Origin: Streptomyces sioyaensis | Lineage (GTDB): Bacteria; Actinomycetota; Actinomycetes; Streptomycetales; Streptomycetaceae | NCBI RefSeq assembly: GCF_004122735.1 | Contig: NZ_SDIF01000020.1 | Span: forward strand, 32,111-96,110 | Length of the DNA: 64,000 nucleotides | Reading direction: 5' to 3' | Shown: positions 41,706 to 50,910 of the stretch, in pieces | How the letters are laid out: each line of letters begins with the position of its first letter | Position numbering within the stretch: the first letter of the stretch is position 1 | The notes under the pieces: model-generated | The model's input: the letters and a program-made list of their open reading frames with translations, nothing else | What the model was told of the DNA's origin: nothing | Database searches by the model: none | Program-made: the position numbers and the translations under genes

Positions 41706-42815
41706 ATGAGCGACGAGCAGCAACCGCGCCGCAGGACCGCCAGATTCCCGCTCCTCCGCTCTCTCTGGTCGCTGTCGAGCGCCGAAGCCAAGGACGACAC
41801 GGAGGCCGGCCGCTCCATCGTCCTGCCCGCGCAAGGGATGACACCGCCGCTCCAGCAGGTGCTGCGCCGGCTGCTCATGGCGCTGGCGGTGCTGGCCGTC
41901 ACCACCCTGATCGTCTGGTTCGAGCGCGACGGGTACCGCGACAACGCCCACGACGAGGTCACCTTCCTCGGCGCGGCCTACTACGCGACGGTCACCCTCT
42001 CGACCACCGGCTACGGCGACATCACTCCGGTCAGCGATGGCGCACGCCTGACCAACATCCTGGTCATCACGCCGCTCCGGGTACTGTTCCTGATCATTTT
42101 GGTCGGCACCACGCTCGAAGTCCTCACCGCGCGCACCCGGCACCAGGTACGCATCCACCGCTGGAGGTCCCGCATGCGAGATCACGTCGTCGTCATCGGA
42201 TACGGGACCAAGGGCCGCCGCACCATCGAGACCTTGATCGGACAGGGCGTCCCCCGAGAGCAGATCGTCGTGGTAGATCCGCAGAAGACCGCCGTGGACA
42301 CCGCCAGCAGTGACGGATTCGTGGCGGTGCACGGCGACGCGACCCGCTCCGACACCCTGACCAGGGCCGAGTTGCAGCGCGCCGCGCGCGTGGTCGTGGC
42401 GACCCAGCGGGACGACACCGCCGCGCTGGTCACCCTGACGGCACGCCAGCTCACCCGACACGCCTCGATCGTGGTGGCGGTCCGGGAGGACGAGAACGTA
42501 CCGCTGCTGAAGCAGAGCGGCGCCGACCTGGTCATCACCAGTTCCAGCTCGGCCGGCCGGCTGCTGGGGATGTCCATGGCCAGCCCGCACGTGGGCACCA
42601 TCCTGGAGGACCTGCTGACGTACGGGAGCGGGCTCGACCTCGACGAACGGCCGGTGACCCGGAGCGAGGCGGGCCGCTCCCCCCGCGAGCTCGAAGACCT
42701 GGTCGTGGCGGTGGTACGGGGGCACCGGGTACTGCATTACACCGACCCGCAGGCCGCGACGCTGGAGCTCACCGACCGCGTGATCACCATCCGGCAGGCG
42801 GTGCCGAGCGACTGA
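41706..42815 (+). CDS. Potassium channel with TrkA-N (RCK) domain
   Basis: From ATG 41706 (GGGAGAGG upstream) the 369-aa product has two transmembrane helices (about 60-80 and 118-140) flanking the pore with selectivity filter TLSTTGYGDITP (about 98-109). A cytoplasmic RCK/TrkA-N domain (about 160-290; HVVVIGYGTKGRRTIETLI) and a C-terminal segment follow. It forms a gated K+ channel in the membrane; the RCK domain probably binds NAD(H), nucleotides or Ca2+. Confidence 0.92.
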   Translation: MSDEQQPRRRTARFPLLRSLWSLSSAEAKDDTEAGRSIVLPAQGMTPPLQQVLRRLLMALAVLAVTTLIVWFERDGYRDNAHDEVTFLGAAYYATVTLSTTGYGDITPVSDGARLTNILVITPLRVLFLIILVGTTLEVLTARTRHQVRIHRWRSRMRDHVVVIGYGTKGRRTIETLIGQGVPREQIVVVDPQKTAVDTASSDGFVAVHGDATRSDTLTRAELQRAARVVVATQRDDTAALVTLTARQLTRHASIVVAVREDENVPLLKQSGADLVITSSSSAGRLLGMSMASPHVGTILEDLLTYGSGLDLDERPVTRSEAGRSPRELEDLVVAVVRGHRVLHYTDPQAATLELTDRVITIRQAVPSD

Positions 42816-42870
42816 CCCCGCCGGATCGGACGACGCGGGCGCGTCCGCGCGGCCCGCGGTGGCGGCGGGC

Positions 42871-44589
42871 CTACCGCTCCCCCGAGGCGTTCCAGTCCGT
42901 CGGCGCGTCCGGTGCCCAGCCCGCCGACCAGCCCGCCGACCAGGGAAGTTCCAGGAGTTCGACACCGTTCCCGCGCTTCGCGCCGCCGGGCGGAACGACC
43001 GCCAGCGCATCGGCGGCGGCGATCCCGCGGAGCATGGCCGGGCCACGGAAGTGCAGCGGCGCCGCCGTCAGGCCGTACCGCTCGTCGTCGCGGTAGGCCA
43101 CCGGAACGAGCCGGGTGTCGTGCGGATGCCCGTGGACGGGAGCGACCAGCGGCACGCGGTACGGCGGGGCGGGGCGGCGGGCGGCGAGCGCGCACAGGAG
43201 GGGCTCGGCGAGCGTGCACAGCCCGGACACCGCCGCGAGGGGGTTGCCCGGCAGGCCGACGAGGTGCCTGCCCGGGGCCAGTCGGGCGAGCAGCATGGGA
43301 TGGCCGGGGCGCACCGCCACACCGTCCACCAGCACCTCCGCGCCCAGCCGGCGCAGGGTGGGGTGCACATGGTCGACGGGGCCCGACGCGGTGCCGCCGG
43401 TGGTGATCACCACGTCGGCGGTGGACTCGGCGAGCGCGGCGTACAAGGTGTCGGCGTCATCGGCCAGATGGCGCGCCGCGGGCGTCTCGACGCCCAGCGC
43501 ATGCAGCCAGGGGGCGAGCATCGGACCGAGCGCGTCACGGATCAGGCCCTCCTGGGGCAGTCCGTCGTCCAGCAACTCGTCGCCCAGGACGAAGACTTCG
43601 GCGCGCGGGCGGGGATGGGCGGTCAGCTCGTCATAGCCGGCCGCCGCGGCCAGGCCGAGGACGGCGGGGGTCACCAGGGCGCCGGCCGGCAGCAGTTGGT
43701 CGCCGCGGCGGCACTCCTGGCCGCGCGGACGGATGTCCTGGCCGGGCGGCACCGGCTGCGGTGCGTACAGCCGCCGCCCGCCGCCGCTCGGCGCACGGAC
43801 CTCGCCGTGTTCGCTGCGCAGGACGGCGGTGGCCCCGGACGGGATGCGTGCGCCGGTGGCGATCGCGATCGCATGACCGTCGAGGAGCACGTCGGTGGCG
43901 GCGTGACCAGCGAGGATGCCGGGCGGGGGACCGGCTTCGGGGGTGTCGGCGGGGTGGTCGAGGCGCCAGGGGCCGGGGCCGGCGACCGCCCAGCCGTCCA
44001 TCGCCGAGGTGTCGAAGGACGGCAGGTCGGTCAGCGCGGTGAGCGGGGCGGCGAGCGTACGGCCGAGCGCGGCGCCGAGCGCCGAGGTCCGGGGCGCGGG
44101 CGGCTCGGTCACGGCTCTCCGGGCGATGTCCCTGGCGAGGTGCCAGGGGACGGCGGCCGGGGTGGAGCGGGGGCCGGGGGCCGGGGGAGACGGAGCATCC
44201 TCGGCGCCGGCCGGGCCGGTGGGGCCGGAGCGGTTTCCGTGGACACCGGGGCCGTCGGACGCGAAGGGGTCGCCGGGCGCGAACGGGTCGTCGGGCGTGT
44301 AGGGGTCGCCGGCGGCCCGGGGCCGGGTCGCGGGCGTGCCGGGGTCGCCGGCCGTGTAGGGGACGCCGGCCGTGTAGGGGGCGTCACCGCCTTCGCCGGC
44401 CGCGGACCCGCGGGCGGCGTACGGCGTACGGACGGTCGCGGCCTCGGCGCCGGGGCGTACGCGCGGCTGCCCCGGGCCGTTGACCAGCGCGAGCGCATCG
44501 TCGAAGGGGTCGCCACCGAGGGAGCACCCCTCGTCCGGGGTGGCGCCCGCCGGCTCGCCCCTCGTGCCGCCCGACTGTCCGTCGTTCAT
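42871..44589 (-). CDS. moeA: MoeA-like molybdopterin molybdenumtransferase with long disordered N-terminus
   Basis: The ATG overlaps the upstream gene's stop (ATGA). The 572-aa protein is about 150 residues longer than usual MoeA. Residues about 1-150 are low complexity with repeats such as APYTAG-VPYTAG-DPYTP-DDPFAP-GDPFAS. The MoeA part begins about PWHLARDIARRAV, with FDTSAMDGWAV, GARIPSGATAVL, the MoCF-binding core VFVLGDELLDDG…DVVITTGGTASGPVDHV and GLPGNPLAA. It inserts molybdate into adenylylated molybdopterin. Coupling to the MobA-like gene fits. Confidence 0.88.
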   Translation of the reverse strand: MNDGQSGGTRGEPAGATPDEGCSLGGDPFDDALALVNGPGQPRVRPGAEAATVRTPYAARGSAAGEGGDAPYTAGVPYTAGDPGTPATRPRAAGDPYTPDDPFAPGDPFASDGPGVHGNRSGPTGPAGAEDAPSPPAPGPRSTPAAVPWHLARDIARRAVTEPPAPRTSALGAALGRTLAAPLTALTDLPSFDTSAMDGWAVAGPGPWRLDHPADTPEAGPPPGILAGHAATDVLLDGHAIAIATGARIPSGATAVLRSEHGEVRAPSGGGRRLYAPQPVPPGQDIRPRGQECRRGDQLLPAGALVTPAVLGLAAAAGYDELTAHPRPRAEVFVLGDELLDDGLPQEGLIRDALGPMLAPWLHALGVETPAARHLADDADTLYAALAESTADVVITTGGTASGPVDHVHPTLRRLGAEVLVDGVAVRPGHPMLLARLAPGRHLVGLPGNPLAAVSGLCTLAEPLLCALAARRPAPPYRVPLVAPVHGHPHDTRLVPVAYRDDERYGLTAAPLHFRGPAMLRGIAAADALAVVPPGGAKRGNGVELLELPWSAGWSAGWAPDAPTDWNASGER

Positions 44590-45506
44590 TCCGCGGGCTT
44601 CGCTTCGTCACCGGTGGCACCGCCGGACCGGGCCGCGCCTTCGGTCCCCTCGGCCTCCGCCGCCCAGCGGTTCGCCAGAGCGGCGGCCCGGTCGGTCAGT
44701 TCCTGCACGTCCCGGCCCTGTTGGCCCGCCGCATAACCGACCAGAAAGGTCGTCAGCGGGGCGGCCGGGCGGGCGACTCCGTGCGCCGCGTCCCGCGCGA
44801 GGTCGAGAAGCGCTGCCGTGTCGACATCGAGCTCGATGCCCAGTTCGGCCTTGACTGCGGTGATCCATTCGTCCAGCACGGTGCCATGCTCCCTGATACG
44901 GGCGCGTGCCGCGTCGATGTCTTCCCAGGTGTCGCAGTCGAAGGAGGCCGTGGACCGGTCGTCCGGAACCCGTTCGAGCACCAACTCGGCCCACAGCGCA
45001 CGCAGCGGCAGACCGGCCAGGGTGCCGTGCCCGGCCCGCAACCGCGCCAGCTCCCGGCGCAGCGGCCCGGACCGATAGGCCGCCACCAGCGGCTGGTCCC
45101 GCCCCGAGGCGTCCCGGAGCATCGCCCCGTCGCGCGGCGCGGCACCCCCGCCCGATCCGGGGCCGCCTGCCGCCGCCGCCAGGAGGTCGTGCACGGTCGC
45201 TGCGGTCAGGAACGGGAGGTCGGCGGAGAGGACCAGCACCACGGGGGCGGTGGTGTGCTGCAGGCCGGCTTCCAGCGCGGCGAGCGGGCCACCGCCGGGC
45301 GGGTCCTCCAGGGCACGGACGACGGGCCGGGCGGTCGGGCGGCCGGGGCCGACGACGACGGTGCTCGCCGCATCGGGGCAGGCGGCGAGCACCCGATCCA
45401 GCAGGGGCCGGCCGCCGACGGACAGCGCGGGCTTGTCCGCCCCGCCGAGCCGCCGGGCCGCACCTCCGGCCAGCACGATGGCGTCGTAGTCGGTGTGGTC
45501 GTTCAC
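44586..45506 (-). CDS. mobA: MobA-like molybdenum cofactor nucleotidyltransferase with extra C-terminal domain
   Basis: The 306-aa protein has the N-terminal nucleotidyltransferase (VLAGGAARRLGGADKPALSVGGRPLLDRVL, about 11-40; SADLPFL about 94-100) and a C-terminal helical domain (about 205-285, DUF6457-like: ELGIELDVDTAALLDLARDAAHGVARPAAPLTTFLVGYAAG). The front half would attach GMP or CMP to molybdopterin. Such fusions are common in actinomycetes; the role of the tail is unknown. Confidence 0.88.
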   Translation of the reverse strand: MNDHTDYDAIVLAGGAARRLGGADKPALSVGGRPLLDRVLAACPDAASTVVVGPGRPTARPVVRALEDPPGGGPLAALEAGLQHTTAPVVLVLSADLPFLTAATVHDLLAAAAGGPGSGGGAAPRDGAMLRDASGRDQPLVAAYRSGPLRRELARLRAGHGTLAGLPLRALWAELVLERVPDDRSTASFDCDTWEDIDAARARIREHGTVLDEWITAVKAELGIELDVDTAALLDLARDAAHGVARPAAPLTTFLVGYAAGQQGRDVQELTDRAAALANRWAAEAEGTEGAARSGGATGDEAKPAE

Positions 45507-45697
45507 CCCTTGAGTATGGCCAGGGGTATACGGGGATCACACCGCTGCCGGAGCCGCGGCGGGTGTCGGCTGTGCCACAGCGGCGGCCGGCTCTCGGCGT
45601 TGGCGGTCGGCTAGCGGTTGGCGGCGGCCCCGCCGTTGCCGGCCCGGCGCTCCCGCCGTTGCCGGCCGGCCCGCCGTCGCCACCGGCCGCGCGCCGG

Positions 45698-47275
45698 TCA
45701 CAGCGTCCGTAGCAGCAGTGCGGGCTGTTCCACGCAGTCGGCCACGAACCGCAGGAAGCCGCCTGCCGTGCCGCCGTCGCACACCCGGTGATCGAAGGTG
45801 AGCGAGAGCTGCACGACCTGCCGGACGGCCAACTCGCCTTCGTGCACCCAGGGTTTGGCGGCTATCCGGCCGACGCCGAGCATCGCCGCCTCCGGGTGGT
45901 TGATGATCGGCGTGGAGCCGTCGACGCCGAAGACGCCGTAGTTGTTGAGGGTGAAGGTGCCGTGCGTCAGCTCGGCCAGGGAGAGCCCGCCGGCCCGGGC
46001 GGTCTCGGTGAGCCGGGCGATCTCCACGGACAGCTCCTCGACCGTACGGGCATGTGCGTCCCGTACGACCGGCACCACCAGGCCGCGCTCGGTCTGCGCC
46101 GCGAAGCCCAGATGGACGGCGGGCAGCCGCACGATCTCCTGGGCCTTGGTGTCCACGGTGGCGTTGAGCTGGGGGAAGCGCGCAAGGGCGGCCGTGCAGA
46201 TCCGGGCCAGCAGGGCGAACAGCGACACCTTGGGGGCGCCCGGCACATTCATCGCCCTGCGGGCGGCGAGGAGTTCGGTGGCATCGGCGTCCACCCAGCA
46301 GGTCGCCTCGGGGATCTCCCGGCGGCTGCGGCTGAACTTCTCCGCGGCCGCACCGACCATCCCCTTCAGCGGGATCCGCTCCTCGTCCGGCAGGGCACCG
46401 GCCCCGGTGAGGGGTGCGGCAGGCGTCACGGCCCGCCCGGGGAGGGGCGCAGCCCCCGGCAGCTCCCGCTCCTGCCGCTCCCGGATGGCGCACTCCACAT
46501 CCGTACGCAGAATCAGCCCATCGCGTCCGGAGCCCGTCACCTCACGCAGATCCAGACCGTTTTCCCGCGCCATCCGGCGCACCAGCGGGGAGATGACGGG
46601 CACCGTACGGCTGCCGGCCTCCTCCGCCCCGGCTCCGACGATCCCGTTCGCCCCGGTGGTACCGGCTGCCCCGGCCGGCGCCACGTGGGCCGCCTCGGCG
46701 TGCACCCCGCCCGAGCCACCCGGTGCATGATCGGCTGGTGCGGCCCCGGCCGGTCCGTTCGCCGCCCCTCCGGGCGCCCGCTGCGCTCCGCCCAAGGGGC
46801 TCGCTCCCCCGGGGCGGATCCGGCGCCGCCGCGCCGCCGCCGCACCGGTGCCGTACCCGACGAGCACATTTCCGGACCCGGAGTCCGCCGTGCCCTCCGC
46901 GGACGAACCGGGGGCCGTCGCGGAAGCGGGCGGCGCGGCCGCAGCGCCCGCCTCGGGCGCACCACCCTGTGTACCCGTCCCGGAGCCCGGCTCCGCAGTG
47001 GGTGCGGCTCCCGCCAGGTCGTCCGGCACCGCCCCCACCGCGACCGTCACCAGCGGTTCGCCCACCGGGACTTCGGACCCCTCCTCGCCGAAGCGGGCGG
47101 TCACCACGCCTCCGTAGGGGCAGGGCACCTCCACCATCGCCTTGGCGGTCTCGACCTCCACCACCGGCTGGTCGATGGCCACCACCTCGCCGACCTCGAC
47201 CAGCCAGTGGACGATCGTCGCCTCGGTGAGGCCCTCCCCCAGGTCGGGCAGGGTGAATTCGCGCACCACGGCCAT
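45698..47275 (-). CDS. bkdC2: Keto-acid dehydrogenase E2, copy 2
   Basis: The ATG at 47275 overlaps the E1 beta stop (TGATG); an in-frame GTG three bases upstream is an alternative. The 525-aa protein has one lipoyl domain (about 1-78, Lys43 in VETAKAMV), a very long Ala/Gly/Pro linker (about 80-215), a subunit-binding domain (about 220-260, ISPLVRRMARENGLDLREV) and an acyltransferase domain (about 290-525) with SLTFDHRVCDGG. Last gene of the second E1a-E1b-E2 operon. About 190 nt of GC-rich repeats and no gene separate it from mobA. Confidence 0.9.
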   Translation of the reverse strand: MAVVREFTLPDLGEGLTEATIVHWLVEVGEVVAIDQPVVEVETAKAMVEVPCPYGGVVTARFGEEGSEVPVGEPLVTVAVGAVPDDLAGAAPTAEPGSGTGTQGGAPEAGAAAAPPASATAPGSSAEGTADSGSGNVLVGYGTGAAAARRRRIRPGGASPLGGAQRAPGGAANGPAGAAPADHAPGGSGGVHAEAAHVAPAGAAGTTGANGIVGAGAEEAGSRTVPVISPLVRRMARENGLDLREVTGSGRDGLILRTDVECAIRERQERELPGAAPLPGRAVTPAAPLTGAGALPDEERIPLKGMVGAAAEKFSRSRREIPEATCWVDADATELLAARRAMNVPGAPKVSLFALLARICTAALARFPQLNATVDTKAQEIVRLPAVHLGFAAQTERGLVVPVVRDAHARTVEELSVEIARLTETARAGGLSLAELTHGTFTLNNYGVFGVDGSTPIINHPEAAMLGVGRIAAKPWVHEGELAVRQVVQLSLTFDHRVCDGGTAGGFLRFVADCVEQPALLLRTL

Positions 47276-48309
47276 CACTCACCACCTCCGGCGGTCCAGT
47301 CCGACTCCCACTGGAGGCGGGCGACGGTGTCCAGGATCCGGTCCACGCCCGGCAGATGGTGCCGCTCCAGCATGGGGGGCGGATAGGGGATGTCGAACCC
47401 GGCGACGCGCAGCACCGGCGCCTCCAGGTGGTGGAAACAGCGCTCGGTGATCCGTGCGGCGATCTCCCCTCCGGGACCGCCGAACCCGTTGGACTCATGG
47501 ACGACCACGGCCCGCCCGGTGCGCCGCACCGAGGCGCAGACGGTGTCGTCGTCGAACGGCATCAGCGAGCGCAGATCGACCACTTCCAGATCCCAGCCCT
47601 CGGCCCGGGCGGCCTCGGCGGCCTCCATGCAGACCGGGAGCGACGGGCCGTACGTGATCAGGGTGGCGCTGCTGCCGCGGCGCCGGACCGCGGCGCGCCC
47701 CAGCGGGGCGACCTCGGTGGGTGCATCGGGCGACCAGTCGGCCTTCGACCAATACAGCCGCTTGGGCTCCAGGAAGACGACCGGGTCGTCGGAGGCGATG
47801 GCGGCCCGCAGCAGCCCGTAGGCGTCCTCAACGGTCGCCGGGGTGACGACCTGGAGGCCCGGAGTGGCGAGGTAGTACGCCTCGGAGGAGTCGCTGTGGT
47901 GCTCGACCCCGCCGATCCCGCCGCCGTAGGGGACGCGGATGGTCAGCGGCATCGTCAGGGCGCCGCGGGTGCGGTTGCGCATCCGGGCGACATGGCTGAT
48001 CAGCTGCTCGAACGCCGGGTAGGCGAACGCGTCGAACTGCATCTCGACGACCGGCCGCAGCCCGTACATCGCCATGCCGACGGCGGTGCCCAGGATGCCG
48101 GCCTCGGCGAGCGCGGTGTCCGTGCAGCGGTCCTCGCCGAATTCCTTGGCGAGGCCGTCGGTGACCCGGAAGACGCCGCCCAGGGTGCCGACGTCCTCGC
48201 CCATGACGTGCACGGACGGATCGTCGGCCATCGCGTCGCGCATGGCGCGGGTCAGCGCCTGCGCCATGGTGGCGGGCTTGCGCGTGGTCGCCGGAACGGT
48301 GGTCGTCAT
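47275..48309 (-). CDS. bkdB2: Keto-acid dehydrogenase E1 beta, copy 2
   Basis: The 344-aa protein overlaps the E1 alpha gene by ATGA. Typical E1 beta landmarks: VMGEDVGTLGGVFRVTDGLAKEF, VEHHSDSSEAYYLATPGLQVV, FLEPKRLYW, VVDLRSLMPFDDDTV. About two thirds of these landmark residues match copy 1. It pairs with the E1 alpha at 48306. Confidence 0.92.
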   Translation of the reverse strand: MTTTVPATTRKPATMAQALTRAMRDAMADDPSVHVMGEDVGTLGGVFRVTDGLAKEFGEDRCTDTALAEAGILGTAVGMAMYGLRPVVEMQFDAFAYPAFEQLISHVARMRNRTRGALTMPLTIRVPYGGGIGGVEHHSDSSEAYYLATPGLQVVTPATVEDAYGLLRAAIASDDPVVFLEPKRLYWSKADWSPDAPTEVAPLGRAAVRRRGSSATLITYGPSLPVCMEAAEAARAEGWDLEVVDLRSLMPFDDDTVCASVRRTGRAVVVHESNGFGGPGGEIAARITERCFHHLEAPVLRVAGFDIPYPPPMLERHHLPGVDRILDTVARLQWESDWTAGGGE

Positions 48310-49499
48310 GGCCTGGCCTCCTCGGCACCGCCGCCGGCGCCCGCCGCGTCCTCGGTGTGTCCGGCGTCCTCGGCGTCCAGCTCGGCGCGCAACTGGGCCG
48401 CCTGGGCACGCAGTTGGCTGGTCTGCTCGGCGAATACGTGGGTGAACAGGTCCATCGGGTCCAGCTCCGGGTCGGCGTTCATCCGCTCCCGGAGGTCGGC
48501 CGCCAGTTGCTCGGCGCTCTCCCGGGTGTCGGCGACGAATGCGTCGGTCAGCAGCTCGCGGGCTGCGAGCTCACGCTCCAGGAGGGCTATCGGGTCGTGT
48601 GCCCGCCAGGTTTCGACCTCGGCCTCGCTGCGGTAGCGGGTGGCGTCGTCGGCGTTGGTGTGCGCCTCGATGCGGTAGGTGACGGCCTCAACCAGGGTGG
48701 GGCCCCCGCCCCGGCGGGCCCGCTGCACGGCCTCGGTGAGCACCTCGTGCATCGCGGGTGCGTCATTGCCGTCGACCAGGCGGCCCGGCATGCCGTAGCC
48801 GACCGCCTTGTGGGCGAGGGACGGTGCGGCGGTCTGCTTGGCGAGCGGCACGGAGATCGCGAAGCCGTTGTTCTGGACGAGGAAGACCACCGGCGCCTGC
48901 CAGAGGGCCGCGAAATTCAGCGCCTCGTGGAAGTCGCCCTCGCTCGTGCCGCCGTCGCCGACCATCGCCAGCGCCACCACCTCGTCGCCCTTGAGCCGGG
49001 CGGCGTGCGCCAGGCCCACGGCATGCGGGAGCTGGGTGGCGAGCGGGGTGCACAGGGGGGCGATGCGGTGTTCGTGCGGGTCGTAGCCGCTGTGCCAGTC
49101 GCCGCGCAGCAGGGTCAGCGCCTGGACGGGGTCGAGGCCGCGGACCACTGCGGCGAGGGTGTCGCGGTAGCTCGGGAAGAGCCAGTCCCGCTCTTCGAGG
49201 GCCAGCGCCGCGGCGACCTCGCAGGCCTCTTGCCCGGTGGAGGACGGATAGACCGCCAGGCGACCCTGCCGGGTCAGGGCCGTGGCCTGCGCGTTGTACC
49301 GGCGGCCGCGCACCAGCTGGGCGTACAGCCGGGTCAGCAGTCCGGAGTCGAGCCGGGCGGCGGCGCCCGTCCCCAGGAGGCGGTACGGCTCCGCGTCGGG
49401 CAGGAGAGGCGCGGGGTCGGTGCGCGGCCGCCAGGAGGGCGGCGGGCCGGCCAGGCTGCTCGTGTTCCTGCTGCTGCCGGGCTGCTCAAGGACCGTCAT
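48306..49499 (-). CDS. bkdA2: Keto-acid dehydrogenase E1 alpha, copy 2
   Basis: The ATG at 49499 has GAGGAGG about 10 nt upstream; the longer frame to 49928 overlaps the regulator and is rejected. The 397-aa protein has the thiamine-diphosphate motif GDGGTSEGDFHEAL…NNGFAIS (about 185-220) and TYRIEAHTNADDATRYR. The motif differs from copy 1 (GDGASSQGD), so the two complexes probably have different 2-oxo acid preferences. Its promoter holds an ACCGA-N4-TCGGT palindrome shared with the paa genes. Confidence 0.92.
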   Translation of the reverse strand: MTVLEQPGSSRNTSSLAGPPPSWRPRTDPAPLLPDAEPYRLLGTGAAARLDSGLLTRLYAQLVRGRRYNAQATALTRQGRLAVYPSSTGQEACEVAAALALEERDWLFPSYRDTLAAVVRGLDPVQALTLLRGDWHSGYDPHEHRIAPLCTPLATQLPHAVGLAHAARLKGDEVVALAMVGDGGTSEGDFHEALNFAALWQAPVVFLVQNNGFAISVPLAKQTAAPSLAHKAVGYGMPGRLVDGNDAPAMHEVLTEAVQRARRGGGPTLVEAVTYRIEAHTNADDATRYRSEAEVETWRAHDPIALLERELAARELLTDAFVADTRESAEQLAADLRERMNADPELDPMDLFTHVFAEQTSQLRAQAAQLRAELDAEDAGHTEDAAGAGGGAEEARP

Positions 49500-49608
49500 G
49501 TCGAGCACCTCCTCGGATCGAAGGGGTGGCGCGATGCGCCTTATGGGGGTGGTGGGCGCACGGCGGGTGGGCAGGATGAATTCGGTCAGGGCGGGTTCGC
49601 CCTGCCCT

Positions 49609-49622
49609 ACCGATTGTTCGGT
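49609..49622. promoter_or_regulatory. PaaR-like operator in the bkd2/bkdR promoter
   Basis: ACCGA-TTGT-TCGGT, a 14-bp palindrome 110 bp before E1 alpha copy 2 and 102 bp before the Lrp-type regulator. The same ACCGA-N4-TCGGT pattern lies in the paaH/paaN promoter (52480-52493) and the paaA promoter (57185-57198). Confidence 0.6.
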
Positions 49623-49656
49623 CGCTGATGCATTTTGGCTACGGGTGGGTTCAGCC

Positions 49657-49705
49657 TGTGGACAAACGGTTCTCCACAGCTTGAGATGAAGGCAGGGCGT
49701 CCACA
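49657..49705. promoter_or_regulatory. Cluster of three DnaA-box-like 9-mers
   Basis: TTGTCCACA (minus strand, 49657-49665), TTCTCCACA (49670-49678) and GCGTCCACA (49697-49705) fall within 49 bp upstream of the Lrp-type regulator. The first two also form an inverted repeat CTGTGGA/TCCACAG, so they may instead be that regulator's own site. Confidence 0.4.
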
Positions 49706-49723
49706 AAGGGGAGGCGGGAGCAC

Positions 49724-50260
49724 ATGCCGGACGAACAGATGGCCAATTCCGGTGGGCAGACACCGTCCGGCGGGCAGCCGCCGACGGACGGCGCCGCGCC
49801 CGTCCCGCCCGCGCGCCCGCTGGACACCATCGACCGCTCGATCCTGCGCATGCTGCAGACCGACGGACGCGCGTCGATACGCTCCGTGGCCGAGCGGGTG
49901 CACGTCTCGCGCGCCAACGCCTACGCACGGATCAACCGGCTGCTGGAGGACGGCGTGATCCGCGGTTTCAGCGCCCTGGTCGACCAGGAACGCGCAGGTC
50001 AGGGCGCCTCCGCGTACATCACGCTGAAGATCGTGCAGAACTCCTGGCGCACCGTGCGCAAGCAGCTCACAGCGCTGCCCGGAGCCACCCACATCGCGCT
50101 GGTCAGCGGCGATTTCGATGTACTGCTGCTGGTCCACACCAAGGACAACCGCGAACTGCGGGAGCTTGTTCTCACCCGGATCCAGTCGATACCGGAGGTG
50201 CTCAGCACCCGCACGCTGCTGGTCTTCGAGGAGACCGACCTCGGGCCCGAGGAAGACTGA
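49724..50260 (+). CDS. bkdR: Lrp/AsnC-family regulator (BkdR-like)
   Basis: The ATG is preceded by GGGGAGGCGGGAG. The 178-aa product has a Pro/Gly-rich N-terminal extension (about 1-32), the winged-helix domain (about 33-85, LDTIDRSILRMLQTDGRASIRSVAERVHVSRANAYARINRLLEDGVI) and a RAM ligand-binding domain (about 95-170). It is divergent from the second keto-acid dehydrogenase operon. In Streptomyces and Pseudomonas such BkdR proteins control branched-chain amino-acid catabolism. Confidence 0.88.
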   Translation: MPDEQMANSGGQTPSGGQPPTDGAAPVPPARPLDTIDRSILRMLQTDGRASIRSVAERVHVSRANAYARINRLLEDGVIRGFSALVDQERAGQGASAYITLKIVQNSWRTVRKQLTALPGATHIALVSGDFDVLLLVHTKDNRELRELVLTRIQSIPEVLSTRTLLVFEETDLGPEED

Positions 50261-50308
50261 CCCCGCCGGGGACCTGCCCGGCCGCCCGAGGGACACCCGG
50301 CGGGCGCC

Positions 50309-50899
50309 TCAGGGCTTGCGCAGCCCCGCGAAAGCCGTACGCACCACGGCATCGGCGACCTCGTCACGGCTCGCCGCGCCGCCGCGCCCCGGCCGGTACC
50401 ACTCCACAATCGAGTTGATCATGCCGAAGAGCAGCCTGGTGGCCAGCCGGATGTCCACGTCGTCCCGCAGGTCGCCGTCGGCGGCGGCCCGCTTGAGCAG
50501 ATCGGAGACCTCGTGGTCGAACTCCCGGCGGCGTTCCATGGCCCACCGCTCGGTGTCCGTATTTCCCCGCACCCGCAACAGCAGCGTCACATAGGGGAGT
50601 TCGTCCATCAGCACCTCGGCCACCCGCCGGGTGACGTGCTCCAGCCGCTCGATCGCCCGGCCCTGGAGCGCGCCCGACTCCTCCAGCACGCCGAAGAGCC
50701 CGTCCAGGGCGCGGCTTATGGCGCGGCGCAGCAGCTCTTCCTTGCTGCGCACATGGTGGTAGATGGAGGACTTCGAGATGCCGGCCGCCTTGGAGAGGTG
50801 CTCCATGGAGGTGCCGTCGTAGCCGCGCTCGATGAACACCTCGACGGCGACCGCGAGCAGCGAATCGGGCGTATAGGTGTCGCGCTTGGCCATGGTCAT
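50309..50899 (-). CDS. paaR: TetR-family regulator, probable phenylacetate regulator (PaaR-like)
   Basis: The 196-aa product (a start at 50893 is equally possible) has an N-terminal HTH (DSLLAVAVEVFIERGYDGTSMEHLSKAAGISKSSIYHHVRSKEELL) and an all-helical ligand domain. It follows the paaH-like gene by 11 nt on the same strand, so it is co-transcribed from the promoter containing the 52480-52493 palindrome. As I recall, a TetR called PaaR represses paa genes in Streptomyces through an ACCG…CGGT palindrome, with phenylacetyl-CoA as ligand. The sites seen here fit. Confidence 0.82.
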   Translation of the reverse strand: MTMAKRDTYTPDSLLAVAVEVFIERGYDGTSMEHLSKAAGISKSSIYHHVRSKEELLRRAISRALDGLFGVLEESGALQGRAIERLEHVTRRVAEVLMDELPYVTLLLRVRGNTDTERWAMERRREFDHEVSDLLKRAAADGDLRDDVDIRLATRLLFGMINSIVEWYRPGRGGAASRDEVADAVVRTAFAGLRKP

Positions 50900-50910
50900 G
50901 ATTAGAGCAC

